From M269 sp964625615 (lineage in GTDB: Bacteria > Pseudomonadota > Gammaproteobacteria > Enterobacterales > Alteromonadaceae), in the NCBI GenBank assembly GCA_964625615.1, contig CAZVDU010000003.1:1-64000 (forward strand): 64,000 nucleotides of DNA, read 5' to 3'. The translations under genes and the position numbers were made by a program. Positions 17,042 through 25,107 of the stretch are shown here, in pieces; positions within the stretch are counted from its first letter, which is position 1, and the number at the start of each line of letters is the position of its first letter. The notes under the pieces are model-generated. The model worked only from the letters and a program-made list of their open reading frames with translations, was not told the origin of the DNA and did not search any database.

Positions 17042-17623
17042 ATGACTTTACAGATGCCCAGAAAAGCACTCTACGATATTGACCAAGTCCTCTCTCTTTC
17101 TATTGACGTGTTATTGGAACATGGTTATCACGGCACCATCATGGATGAATTGATTGCGCGCACTGACTTCAATCGTCGTGGGTTCTACATCGAGTTCTCC
17201 AGTAAGCAACAGTTCTTTTATCGTGTCATTGAGCATTATCAAACGACAATATTGAATCCTATCGTTGCAAACCTTGATAGTCATCAGGGGCTAGTTTCTA
17301 TTGAGAAGTTCTTTGAAGCTTATATCGATTTGGTTGGTGGTAGAGGTTGTTTGCTGATTAATGCTATAACAGAGCTTGGTTTTGATGATGACAAAATCAA
17401 AGATGTTGGCCGACATTATATTGATCGATTGCAACAGAGTTTCATTGGCTGTTTAGAAAACGCACAACAACATCAGCAAGTATTGCCTCATATCAATATC
17501 GAATCCACGGCTTTACAACTAACGAGTTATGTCCAGGGGTTTGCTGTCAACGGTATTCTATCTGTCGATAGCGAAGAGTTGCAGTTAGCGACTAGAGCCC
17601 TTCTGGGTCCGTTATCAAAATAA
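17042..17623 (+). CDS. TetR/AcrR family transcriptional regulator
   Basis: A 193-aa regulator. The N-terminal helix-turn-helix spans about residues 10-50 (GYHGTIMDELIARTDFNRRGFYIEFSS), followed by an all-helical ligand-binding domain with GCLLINAITELGFD, a motif common in TetR proteins with a C-terminal TetR_C_16-like or related domain. ATG codons at 17042 and 17054 are both possible starts; an upstream TTG at 17024 is less likely. It is divergent from the M28 peptidase, with an inverted repeat between them, so the peptidase gene is a candidate target. The ligand is unknown. Confidence 0.8.
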   Translation: MTLQMPRKALYDIDQVLSLSIDVLLEHGYHGTIMDELIARTDFNRRGFYIEFSSKQQFFYRVIEHYQTTILNPIVANLDSHQGLVSIEKFFEAYIDLVGGRGCLLINAITELGFDDDKIKDVGRHYIDRLQQSFIGCLENAQQHQQVLPHINIESTALQLTSYVQGFAVNGILSVDSEELQLATRALLGPLSK

Positions 17624-17704
17624 GTGTAATTGCCACTTTATGTGGACCTTATTTCTCGTTAGAATTCGCCCCCGATTTAATAAAACACGAGAGTTCAACG
17701 CATC

Positions 17705-18025
17705 ATGAGCGACACAAAGCCATTGTTTAGAATCCAATTCATCAGTAATGGCGAACGTTACGAACTCTATGTTAATGAAGTGACGCAAAGTACTATGTTT
17801 GGCTTTGTTGAAATTGGTGGATTTGTTTGGGATACGCATACTAGCTTGGTATTAGATCCATCTCATGAAAAGCTAAAGGATGAATTTGAAGGTGTTAAAC
17901 ATACCTACATACCTATGCACAGCGTTCTACGCATTGATGAAGTAGAAAAACAAGGTACCGCAAAAATCACTGAATTATCAGATAAGGTCGCTCAGTTTCC
18001 GAACCCTATTTATACGAAAAAGTGA
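17705..18025 (+). CDS. DUF1820 family protein
   Basis: A 106-aa cytoplasmic protein with the family's FRIQFISNGERYELYV start and central FGFVEIGGFVWD, ending YIPMHSVLRIDEV and a Lys-rich tail. DUF1820 is widespread in gammaproteobacteria and of unknown function; the small beta-rich layout suggests a single compact domain. It is 81 bases downstream of the TetR gene and has its own ribosome site, so it is probably transcribed separately. Confidence 0.85.
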   Translation: MSDTKPLFRIQFISNGERYELYVNEVTQSTMFGFVEIGGFVWDTHTSLVLDPSHEKLKDEFEGVKHTYIPMHSVLRIDEVEKQGTAKITELSDKVAQFPNPIYTKK

Positions 18026-18126
18026 TAACCATCCTCGTACAAAAATGTGTATTAGCAGGTATAGTTGTAGAATACATGGACTTTTAAATTAGGGACTTGA
18101 ATCTAACCAAAAAAGGCAGGTTTTAA

Positions 18127-18630
18127 ATGGCAGCAATTGGAGTCATTGGCTTTACTGTATTGATTTTGATTTATTTTGTGTTGAAAACGCAATCTCTCAA
18201 CAAAGAGCTCAGTCAGTATAAACACTCTCTAAAGTCAAGTGACAAACAGGCTCGCAATACGTTAAGCAGTCTGGCCTTTCTCTCTAAAGAAATGCAAAAA
18301 ATTTGTATGGGTCGACTAAATTCAGCCAAAAAGCATGGCCTAATTAACGATGATGACTTTGCGATTTCTTCAAATATTATAGAGAACTTTACCTATGTTG
18401 TATCACGTTGTTGTGAGCACGGTGATACGGTAGAGGAAGCGGTCAATAAATCCCTAGAACGTGCCACGATTGAAATACAAGAGATAAACCATTTTATCGC
18501 CAAACAACCTCAGGAAATAAAGATCCCTTGGTGTAAGAACCAACTAGGTGGTTATATTGTTGCTTGTCAAAATATCAGTAGAGGACAAATGCCCAAGAAA
18601 GAACAACCCCAGGTTGAAGGGCAGAGTTAA
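18127..18630 (+). CDS. Hypothetical protein with N-terminal membrane anchor
   Basis: A 167-aa protein that I do not recognise. One hydrophobic helix (about residues 5-20, IGFTVLILIYFVL) is followed by a predicted coiled coil (about 22-60) and a helical cytoplasmic domain with three cysteines (RCCEHGD and PWCKN). There is no signal cleavage site. It lies 100 bases after the DUF1820 gene and its ATG follows GGCAGG. No function is assigned. Confidence 0.7.
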   Translation: MAAIGVIGFTVLILIYFVLKTQSLNKELSQYKHSLKSSDKQARNTLSSLAFLSKEMQKICMGRLNSAKKHGLINDDDFAISSNIIENFTYVVSRCCEHGDTVEEAVNKSLERATIEIQEINHFIAKQPQEIKIPWCKNQLGGYIVACQNISRGQMPKKEQPQVEGQS

Positions 18631-18764
18631 TCGTCTTCTGAAAAGTGAATAGCTCAAACGTTCACATTAAGAAGCACCAAATCAGATTTTAATAAAGCCT
18701 TACTCTTTAAATGATATCTATTCTCGTTTATAACAGGCCCACAATAAATCACATAACGACTAAA

Positions 18765-19283
18765 ATGGCGTCAGCAAAACTTCATCAATCCTTCAGAGAG
18801 TATCATCGTTGGCTAGGCTTTTTTCTAAGCGGCATTATGGCGATTTACGCTATCAGTGGCGTGTTGTTAATTTTCAGACCAACTGACTTTTTAAAATATG
18901 AACAAATTGAAATTCGTCAACTTGAACCTAGCTTGAGTGCTGAAGAGGTAACGAAGGCGGTTAAGCGACGCCGAGCTAAAGTTATTGACGAAACACCTGA
19001 AGAAATTATTCTGAATGTTGGTTCTTATAACAAACAAACAGGCTCAACTAAACTCATACGAAAAGATTACCCGCTCGTACTCGCGAAAATGGTCAAGCTC
19101 CACAAAGCAACTAATGATAGCCCCCTTTATTGGCTCAACATCACTTTTGGCGTCGCATTATTATTTTTTGTCGTTTCGGCTTTCCTTATGTTTTTACCAC
19201 GCATATTGGCCGCACAAAATAGCCTAAAAATAGCGGCAGGGGGGGCGCTGTTTGCCATGTTAGTGGTTATCTTCGGTTCTTGA
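18765..19283 (+). CDS. PepSY-associated TM (PepSY_TM) family small membrane protein
   Basis: A 172-aa inner-membrane protein. It starts with MASAKLHQSFREYHRWLGFF, the conserved FREYHRWLG segment of PepSY_TM proteins, then a first TM helix (GIMAIYAISGVLLIF), a periplasmic domain of about 80 aa, and two C-terminal TM helices (about residues 118-138 and 150-172). The upstream ATG at 18711 would add 18 residues without similarity, so 18765 is preferred. The length is short for the family, so it is a single-domain version with no reductase or cytochrome part. Role is unknown; relatives occur near siderophore and iron-uptake genes, which is not the case here. Confidence 0.7.
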   Translation: MASAKLHQSFREYHRWLGFFLSGIMAIYAISGVLLIFRPTDFLKYEQIEIRQLEPSLSAEEVTKAVKRRRAKVIDETPEEIILNVGSYNKQTGSTKLIRKDYPLVLAKMVKLHKATNDSPLYWLNITFGVALLFFVVSAFLMFLPRILAAQNSLKIAAGGALFAMLVVIFGS

Positions 19284-19317
19284 TAACACAGTTGTAAGCT
19301 ATAAAGCTTTCGCCGAT

Positions 19318-19361
19318 AGAGCCTGTTGATTCCTTGCAGTATATGCTGATCAACACGCTCT
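19318..19361. repeat. Extended inverted repeat downstream of the PepSY gene
   Basis: AGAGCCTGTTGAT (19318-19330) faces ATCAACACGCTCT (19349-19361), complementary over 13 positions with one mismatch. The 18-base middle contains a further CAG/CTG pair, so it can form a long stem. There is no U-tract. It lies in the 263-base stretch before the phosphoribulokinase gene and could be a 3' end structure or a regulatory hairpin. Confidence 0.45.
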
Positions 19362-19546
19362 AACGCAGGAACCTTTTCTGAACATTACGCCCTATAACCC
19401 TATTTTTTAGGCTCACAAAGCTTCACTCACATGTCGTTGTTCTTTTTAAAAATGACAAACGGCAAAATAGATAAACATACGCTAGTACTTGACCCGACAA
19501 CCTAGCTTGCATATAAAGACTACACTTTCACTTCATACAGTCTGCT

Positions 19547-20449
19547 ATGTCCGTTAAACATCCCATTATCGCTATTACTGGTTCCTCAGGTGCTGGAACG
19601 ACAACAACGACTAATGCAATTCGGCATATATTCCGCAATTTAAGTATTAATTCAGCCTTTGTGGCGGGTGACAGCTTCCATCGATTTTCAAGGCCAGAGA
19701 TGGAGGTCGAGATCAGGAAGGCGCAAGAACAGGGCAAACACATTAGCTATTTTGGTCCCAAAGCCAATGATTTTGAGTTACTCGAAACACTGTTCAAGTC
19801 ATATGCGGAAACCGGAAAAGGCAAGCACAGACAATATCTACACACCTTCGATGAAGCCGTTCCTTTCAACCAAATGCCTGGTACGTTTACACCCTGGCAA
19901 GACTTACCCAATGATACTGACTTACTCTTTTATGAAGGGCTTCACGGTGGCGTTGCCACAGACAATGTTGATGTTGCAAAACATGTTGATCTATTAGTCG
20001 GCATGGTGCCAATAGTTAACCTCGAATGGATACAAAAGATTGTTAGGGATACAACCGATCGGGGCCATACACGTGAAGCAGTCATGAGCAGTATCGTGCG
20101 CAGTATGGACGACTATTTTCAATATATTACACCGCAGTTCTCGCGCACACATGTCAACTTTCAGCGCGTACCAACTGTCGATACATCAAACCCATTTAGT
20201 GCCAGAGAAATACCAACTCATGATGAAAGTTTTGTTGTTGTGCGCTTTAGACGGGAGATGAAAAACGTCGATTACCCATTCCTCCTAAAGATGATAGACG
20301 GTGCTTTCATGTCTAGGATCAATACGTTAGTCGTCCCAGGTGGAAAAATGGGGCTCGCAATGGAGCTTATTTTATCGCCACTCATCGAAGAGCTGCTAGA
20401 TAAGCAAAGACGTGCAGGACTGCAGATGGATTGGCTTTCCGAAAAATAG
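19547..20449 (+). CDS. prkB: Phosphoribulokinase-like protein (PrkB family)
   Basis: A 300-aa P-loop kinase. The Walker A ITGSSGAGTTTT is at residues 10-21, VAGDSFHRF follows, and LLFYEGLHGG and VDLLVGMVPIVNLEWIQKI are PRK signatures. It matches the bacterial PrkB type (about 290 aa), which many heterotrophic gammaproteobacteria carry without a Calvin cycle. The true substrate of this clade is not established. In Enterobacteria prkB sits next to yheU; here yheU is 21 kb away. Confidence 0.88.
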   Translation: MSVKHPIIAITGSSGAGTTTTTNAIRHIFRNLSINSAFVAGDSFHRFSRPEMEVEIRKAQEQGKHISYFGPKANDFELLETLFKSYAETGKGKHRQYLHTFDEAVPFNQMPGTFTPWQDLPNDTDLLFYEGLHGGVATDNVDVAKHVDLLVGMVPIVNLEWIQKIVRDTTDRGHTREAVMSSIVRSMDDYFQYITPQFSRTHVNFQRVPTVDTSNPFSAREIPTHDESFVVVRFRREMKNVDYPFLLKMIDGAFMSRINTLVVPGGKMGLAMELILSPLIEELLDKQRRAGLQMDWLSEK

Positions 20450-20587
20450 CGCACTTTACATCGACTCTATTAAATAGCTCACACTGACAAAGTTTGTAAC
20501 AATCACCGCCAGCCAATGCTTTTGCATTGCGACGCTTTCACTTATAGTCGTATAAATAAATCAAGCGATTAAATATAGGAAAAAGAC

Positions 20588-21313
20588 ATGGGTAGCGAAA
20601 CACCTAAAATCTTAGTTGTCGATGACGATATGCGTTTACGAGGGTTACTTGAGCGTTATTTAGTCGAACAAAACTTCCAAGTAAGAGCTGCAGCAAATTC
20701 TGAACAGATGGATCGCTTACTAGAACGCGAGAATTTCCATTTAATGGTACTCGACCTTATGCTTCCCGGAGAGGATGGTTTATCAATTTGCCGCCGACTA
20801 CGTCAAAAAGAAAACGATATGCCCATCATTATGTTAACGGCAAAGGGCGATGAAGTAGACAGGATCATCGGTCTAGAAATGGGCGCAGATGACTACCTTC
20901 CGAAACCTTTCAACCCACGAGAGCTACTAGCACGAATCAAAGCTGTAATGCGCAGACGTTCTACAGAAGCCCCTGGCGCGCCTTCAATGGATGAACAAGT
21001 TATTGAATTCGGCGGCTATACGCTCAATCTTGCCACACGTGAGATGTCTAAAGGCGAAGAGCCTATGGTGCTTACTAGTGGCGAATTCGCTGTACTTAAA
21101 TCTCTCGTTACACACCCTCGAGAGCCTTTGTCTCGAGATAAGCTCATGAACCTCGCACGAGGCAGAGATTATAGCGCGTTGGAACGAAGCATTGATGTTC
21201 AGGTATCACGTCTCAGGCGAATGCTTGAAGAAGATCCTGCCAATCCTCGATACATTCAAACTGTTTGGGGGCTAGGTTATGTTTTTGTTCCCGATGGCGA
21301 AAGTGCTAGCTAA
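20588..21313 (+). CDS. ompR: Response regulator OmpR
   Basis: A 241-aa two-component regulator. The receiver domain (residues 7-120) has the acidic cluster VVDDD, the phospho-acceptor Asp in MVLDLMLPGEDG and the switch Lys in YLPKPFNP. The C-terminal winged helix (about 135-235) includes LTSGEFAVL and RSIDVQVSRLRRML. It is followed 18 bases later by envZ. It controls porin and envelope genes in response to osmolarity and pH in relatives. Confidence 0.96.
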   Translation: MGSETPKILVVDDDMRLRGLLERYLVEQNFQVRAAANSEQMDRLLERENFHLMVLDLMLPGEDGLSICRRLRQKENDMPIIMLTAKGDEVDRIIGLEMGADDYLPKPFNPRELLARIKAVMRRRSTEAPGAPSMDEQVIEFGGYTLNLATREMSKGEEPMVLTSGEFAVLKSLVTHPREPLSRDKLMNLARGRDYSALERSIDVQVSRLRRMLEEDPANPRYIQTVWGLGYVFVPDGESAS

Positions 21314-21331
21314 TACATCCTGGTTCAACTT

Positions 21332-22651
21332 ATGCAATTAAAGCCCAAAAGCGCCTTCGGACAAACAGTTTTACTGATAGGCGTATTGTTACTCATAAAC
21401 CAGGTTTTTTCCTATTTATCAGTAACCTATTATTTGGTTAAACCTAATTACCAACAAATTACTACTTTGTTGGCCAACCAAATCAAAGTCATCTTTTTGC
21501 AAGACGTTGACAAACTGGACCCTGAGCTGAGAGAGAAGTACTTAGCGTCAACCGGGGTTCGCATATACAACGAACAACAAGCTGAGCAGCGCGGACTAAG
21601 CGAATCAACATATTACAGAGAATTGTCGCTTCAGATGTCGGATCAGCTCAACGGCGAAGCGCAGGTAAGGATACTGTATGGAACTCCCTATATATATTGG
21701 ATAAAACCACCACAAGCACCCGATTTATGGGTGACGGTTCCAATGCGAGGCGTCGGTGATCTGAACTATTCACCATTAACCAATTACTTGATCGTCATTG
21801 GCATACTCAGTGTTGCTGGCGGTTGGATCTTTGTGCGACGACTTAACCGGCCGCTTCAAGCTTTACTATACGCTGCCCAAGAAGTTGGCAGAGGCAGTTT
21901 TCCTAAGCCGTTAAAAGAGGAAGGAACCAGTGAGCTGATTGAGGTGACACAAGCATTCAATCAAATGTCAAAGGGGATTAAACAGCTTGAAGATGACCGT
22001 GCTTTGCTAACCGCAGGTATTTCTCATGACTTGAGAACGCCTTTAACACGCATCAGGTTGGCTACTGAGATGATGCCAGAAGGGCAGGAGTGGATTCGAG
22101 AAGGCATTATCAATGATATCGAGGATATGAACGATATTATCGATCAGTTTATAAACTATGTGCGCCAAGACCATCAAGAGAAACCCGAGAAGATTTCATT
22201 AAATGCGCTCATCGAAAATGCCGTTAAAGCGCGATCGATAGAGGAACACCATCAGATAAGCTTAAACTTGGGTGATATCCCCGAAATAAGGCTGCGTAAA
22301 GTAGCAATCAAACGTGTACTTGATAATCTGATTGAAAATGCATTTCGTTATGGGAGCGACAATATCGAAATCACCTCTGGTTATGACAAAAAACACCGAA
22401 AACTTTATTTTATCGTGCGTGATTTTGGAGCAGGTATTCCTGACGATCAGATTGACAGTTTATTTGAACCCTTTAAACAGGGTGATAAAGCGAGAGGAAG
22501 TTTAGGCTCTGGCCTTGGCTTAGCCATAATAAAACGTGCGGTAGATATGCATTACGGCAGTATCACCTTAGAGAACAGAGCTGACGGCGGGTTGCAAGCT
22601 ATGGTCTGTTTGCCAGAGAAATCGAAGCTGCTCACGCCTATGTCAACGTGA
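21332..22651 (+). CDS. envZ: Sensor histidine kinase EnvZ
   Basis: A 439-aa inner-membrane histidine kinase. A first TM helix (about residues 11-31), a periplasmic domain of about 120 aa and a second TM helix (about 152-172) lead into HAMP. The H-box SHDLRTPLTRIRLATEMM carries the phospho-acceptor histidine. The catalytic domain shows the N-box NLIENAFRYG, FGAGIPDDQ and GSGLGLAI. It partners OmpR encoded immediately upstream. Confidence 0.95.
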   Translation: MQLKPKSAFGQTVLLIGVLLLINQVFSYLSVTYYLVKPNYQQITTLLANQIKVIFLQDVDKLDPELREKYLASTGVRIYNEQQAEQRGLSESTYYRELSLQMSDQLNGEAQVRILYGTPYIYWIKPPQAPDLWVTVPMRGVGDLNYSPLTNYLIVIGILSVAGGWIFVRRLNRPLQALLYAAQEVGRGSFPKPLKEEGTSELIEVTQAFNQMSKGIKQLEDDRALLTAGISHDLRTPLTRIRLATEMMPEGQEWIREGIINDIEDMNDIIDQFINYVRQDHQEKPEKISLNALIENAVKARSIEEHHQISLNLGDIPEIRLRKVAIKRVLDNLIENAFRYGSDNIEITSGYDKKHRKLYFIVRDFGAGIPDDQIDSLFEPFKQGDKARGSLGSGLGLAIIKRAVDMHYGSITLENRADGGLQAMVCLPEKSKLLTPMST

Positions 22652-22664
22652 GCAATATTCAAAC

Positions 22665-23543
22665 TTAATTTATTGTCGAGGAGTTTTGTCCATAAGAGCC
22701 GGATTTGATGGCGCGTATGTCAATAGCATCAAATCGATATTCTGCGTGACAGTATTGACAATTCATCTTCACATCACCTTCTTCGGCAACAATACCTAAT
22801 AATTCTTCCTCATCAACACCTGACAATGCTGCCGCACTGCGCTCTTTGCTACAACCACATTCAAATACGACAGCTTGTGGTGTAAATAACTCAACCTTTT
22901 CCTGATGATACAAACGATAAAGCACGTCTTGAGCTTCAAGCTTCATGGCTTCTTCTGTATTTATGGTTTCGGTCAAGTAAGCAAGATGCTCGAATGCAGC
23001 TTTATCAGATTCATCACCTGGCAATGCCTGTAGCAACATACCCCACGCAAAAGGTGATTCTTTACCTATCTCTGTTCCCAACAAAATACGTGTTGTTAAC
23101 TGCTCAGATTGAGCGAAGTAATCTTCAACACAGGCAGCAAGTGTCGGTTTTTCCAACTTCACTATACCTTGGTAACGCTCACCTTTCTCTGGCGTAATAG
23201 TGATCACAAGAATCCCATTGGGGCACATTGACAAAAAATCACCCAACGTCGCCCCTTCTTCCCACCGTGCAACACCTCGTAATTTTTGATCGTGTGTACC
23301 ATTGATGACGGCGTAATTTAATGGGCCATCACTCTGAAGCTGCAGACTGATATCTCCCTCAAACTTAAGCGTCGCTGTCAGCAAACAAGTGGCGACCATT
23401 AACTCACCTAACAATGTTTGCACTTCTTGAGGATATTCTTGAGAGGACAGTATCTTTTTGTAACTGTTTTGGAGACGCACCATTTCACCACGGACTTGGG
23501 CATCCGAAAACAAATAACGATGGAGCTGATCAAATTCTAGCAT
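22665..23543 (-). CDS. hslO: Redox-regulated chaperone Hsp33
   Basis: A 292-aa chaperone that is activated by oxidation and holds unfolding proteins. The C-terminal zinc-binding redox switch is complete: CGC near residue 234 and CQYC near residue 266 (CxC...CxxC). The N-terminal substrate-binding fold starts with LHRYLFSDAQVRGEMVRL. It is convergent with envZ and 60 bases downstream of hslR on the same strand, the classical hslR-hslO pair. Confidence 0.96.
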   Translation of the reverse strand: MLEFDQLHRYLFSDAQVRGEMVRLQNSYKKILSSQEYPQEVQTLLGELMVATCLLTATLKFEGDISLQLQSDGPLNYAVINGTHDQKLRGVARWEEGATLGDFLSMCPNGILVITITPEKGERYQGIVKLEKPTLAACVEDYFAQSEQLTTRILLGTEIGKESPFAWGMLLQALPGDESDKAAFEHLAYLTETINTEEAMKLEAQDVLYRLYHQEKVELFTPQAVVFECGCSKERSAAALSGVDEEELLGIVAEEGDVKMNCQYCHAEYRFDAIDIRAIKSGSYGQNSSTIN

Positions 23544-23602
23544 GAACTAAAAACCTTATAATTTATGAATTTTGCAGTACTTTTTCTTCACTTACTTATA
23601 AA

Positions 23603-24007
23603 TTACTGCTGTTTAAATCGGATAATTGAGCGACGTTGTTTTTTATCAGGTCGGCTGTCTGGTTTAGGACTATGAAAGGCCGCAAGCTTCCTTGCTTCTT
23701 TATTTTTATCGCGTTGTTCGATGCTTTCTGGTGTTTCTTCGTATAGCGATTGAGCCAGTGACGCACTCAGCCTTTTGTCGGACAATTGCCTTACCACAAC
23801 GTGTTTTACATCAAAACCTGCAGGAATAGTGACAGTCGCATTCACTTCAACTTGCTTACTGGGTTTGCTACGTTGTCCATTATATTGTACCTTCCCACCT
23901 TGAACCATCTCTCGAGCAAGGGCTCGGGTTTTGAAAAAACGGGCGGCCCACAGCCATTTATCTAATCTAACAGCATTGTTTGAGGGGTTTGGGTCACTAT
24001 TATTCAT
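23603..24007 (-). CDS. hslR: Ribosome-associated heat shock protein 15
   Basis: A 134-aa RNA-binding protein with an N-terminal S4 domain (RLDKWLWAARFFKTRALAREMVQGGKV within residues 14-42) and a basic C-terminal tail rich in Lys, Arg and Gln. Hsp15 recycles stalled 50S subunits that carry nascent chains. It probably forms an operon with hslO and is divergent from the gsp operon. Confidence 0.94.
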   Translation of the reverse strand: MNNSDPNPSNNAVRLDKWLWAARFFKTRALAREMVQGGKVQYNGQRSKPSKQVEVNATVTIPAGFDVKHVVVRQLSDKRLSASLAQSLYEETPESIEQRDKNKEARKLAAFHSPKPDSRPDKKQRRSIIRFKQQ

Positions 24008-24127
24008 GGTTTGTTAAGGGAATTGACTGTAGGTTGTAATGAAGTTTTCATATAATCCTGCTATGTTTGCGGGCTATCTTTTTATTACTCGCTTTTATTC
24101 GTATCTTCTGCATAAGTTTGGAACCAA

Positions 24128-25090
24128 ATGACGCTGGGCAATTATAACTTAAATACGTTTTGGCTGCATGTGAGCCGTTACCAAAATCAGTTAAATAAGC
24201 TGATTGTTGTATTGTTGTCTTTATATTTGCTGGCTTTCGCAGCGGAGTTGACATGGCGATTACTCCCGTCACCAGAAGTGGATGGTAGTAGTGCATCGAT
24301 TTCCAATGCTCCTGCGTCTAGACAAAATGCTAATACTTTGAGAGTTGATATCCGACAACTGACTAATTTGAAGCTTTTTGGTGACCCGGTAGCGCAACCA
24401 ACAGCGCCTGTTGTCGAAACACGCATCGAAGATGCACCTGAAACCAACCTGAATCTAACACTAGCCGGTGTAGTCACAAGTTCTACAGCAGAGGGTAGTG
24501 CTGCGATTGTTGAAAACCAAGGCAGTCAAAATACCTATGGTATTGGTGACAAAATAGATGGTACCAATGCCACGATTCAAGAAGTCCGTATGGATCGTCT
24601 GATTATCAAAAATGGTCAAAAACACGAAACACTTATGCTTGAAGGCATCGATTTTAGTCAAAATCAGTCAGTGTCATCAGCTTCTACACCCAGAAATAAT
24701 GCAATTCGGCAAGCAAACAATAATAGTTCTCAACGGCGCTCGCCATCACGCGCATTATCAGGGGAAGAGCTCGCCCTTACTCAAGGGTTAAAAAGCAGCC
24801 CGTCAAACTTTACCGACTATATTTCCATAGCGCCAGTAAGAAATGGCCAAGGGTTAAAAGGCTACAGAGTAACACCAGGTAAAAAGCCTGAACTATTTAA
24901 TGCAGCAGGACTCTTACCAGGTGATATTCTAGTCGATATCAATGGTTTAGATCTGACTGACCCGAGACAATCCATACAAGCATTAACTGCACTGCGAGAA
25001 TCTGAAGCGTTGCAAATGACTGTTGAACGAGAAGGGCAACTCGAATCCATATTCTTGGAGCTTCCTTCAACAGAAGAGACTGAATTATGA
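24128..25090 (+). CDS. gspC: Type II secretion system protein C
   Basis: A 320-aa inner-membrane protein that links the platform to the secretin. One TM helix (about residues 27-43), a Pro-rich stretch, the homology region domain (about 80-175, with FGDPVAQ and LAGVV) that contacts GspD, and a C-terminal PDZ domain (about 230-315, GLLPGDILVDINGLDL). First gene of the gsp operon; its stop overlaps an ATG of gspD (ATGA). Confidence 0.95.
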   Translation: MTLGNYNLNTFWLHVSRYQNQLNKLIVVLLSLYLLAFAAELTWRLLPSPEVDGSSASISNAPASRQNANTLRVDIRQLTNLKLFGDPVAQPTAPVVETRIEDAPETNLNLTLAGVVTSSTAEGSAAIVENQGSQNTYGIGDKIDGTNATIQEVRMDRLIIKNGQKHETLMLEGIDFSQNQSVSSASTPRNNAIRQANNNSSQRRSPSRALSGEELALTQGLKSSPSNFTDYISIAPVRNGQGLKGYRVTPGKKPELFNAAGLLPGDILVDINGLDLTDPRQSIQALTALRESEALQMTVEREGQLESIFLELPSTEETEL

Positions 25091-25107
25091 CTATAAAGGA
25101 TAAAAAC

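Noticed and set aside
19547..20449. Evidence for a Calvin cycle from the phosphoribulokinase gene
   Set aside because: PrkB-type kinases are common in heterotrophs and no RuBisCO or other Calvin genes occur here.
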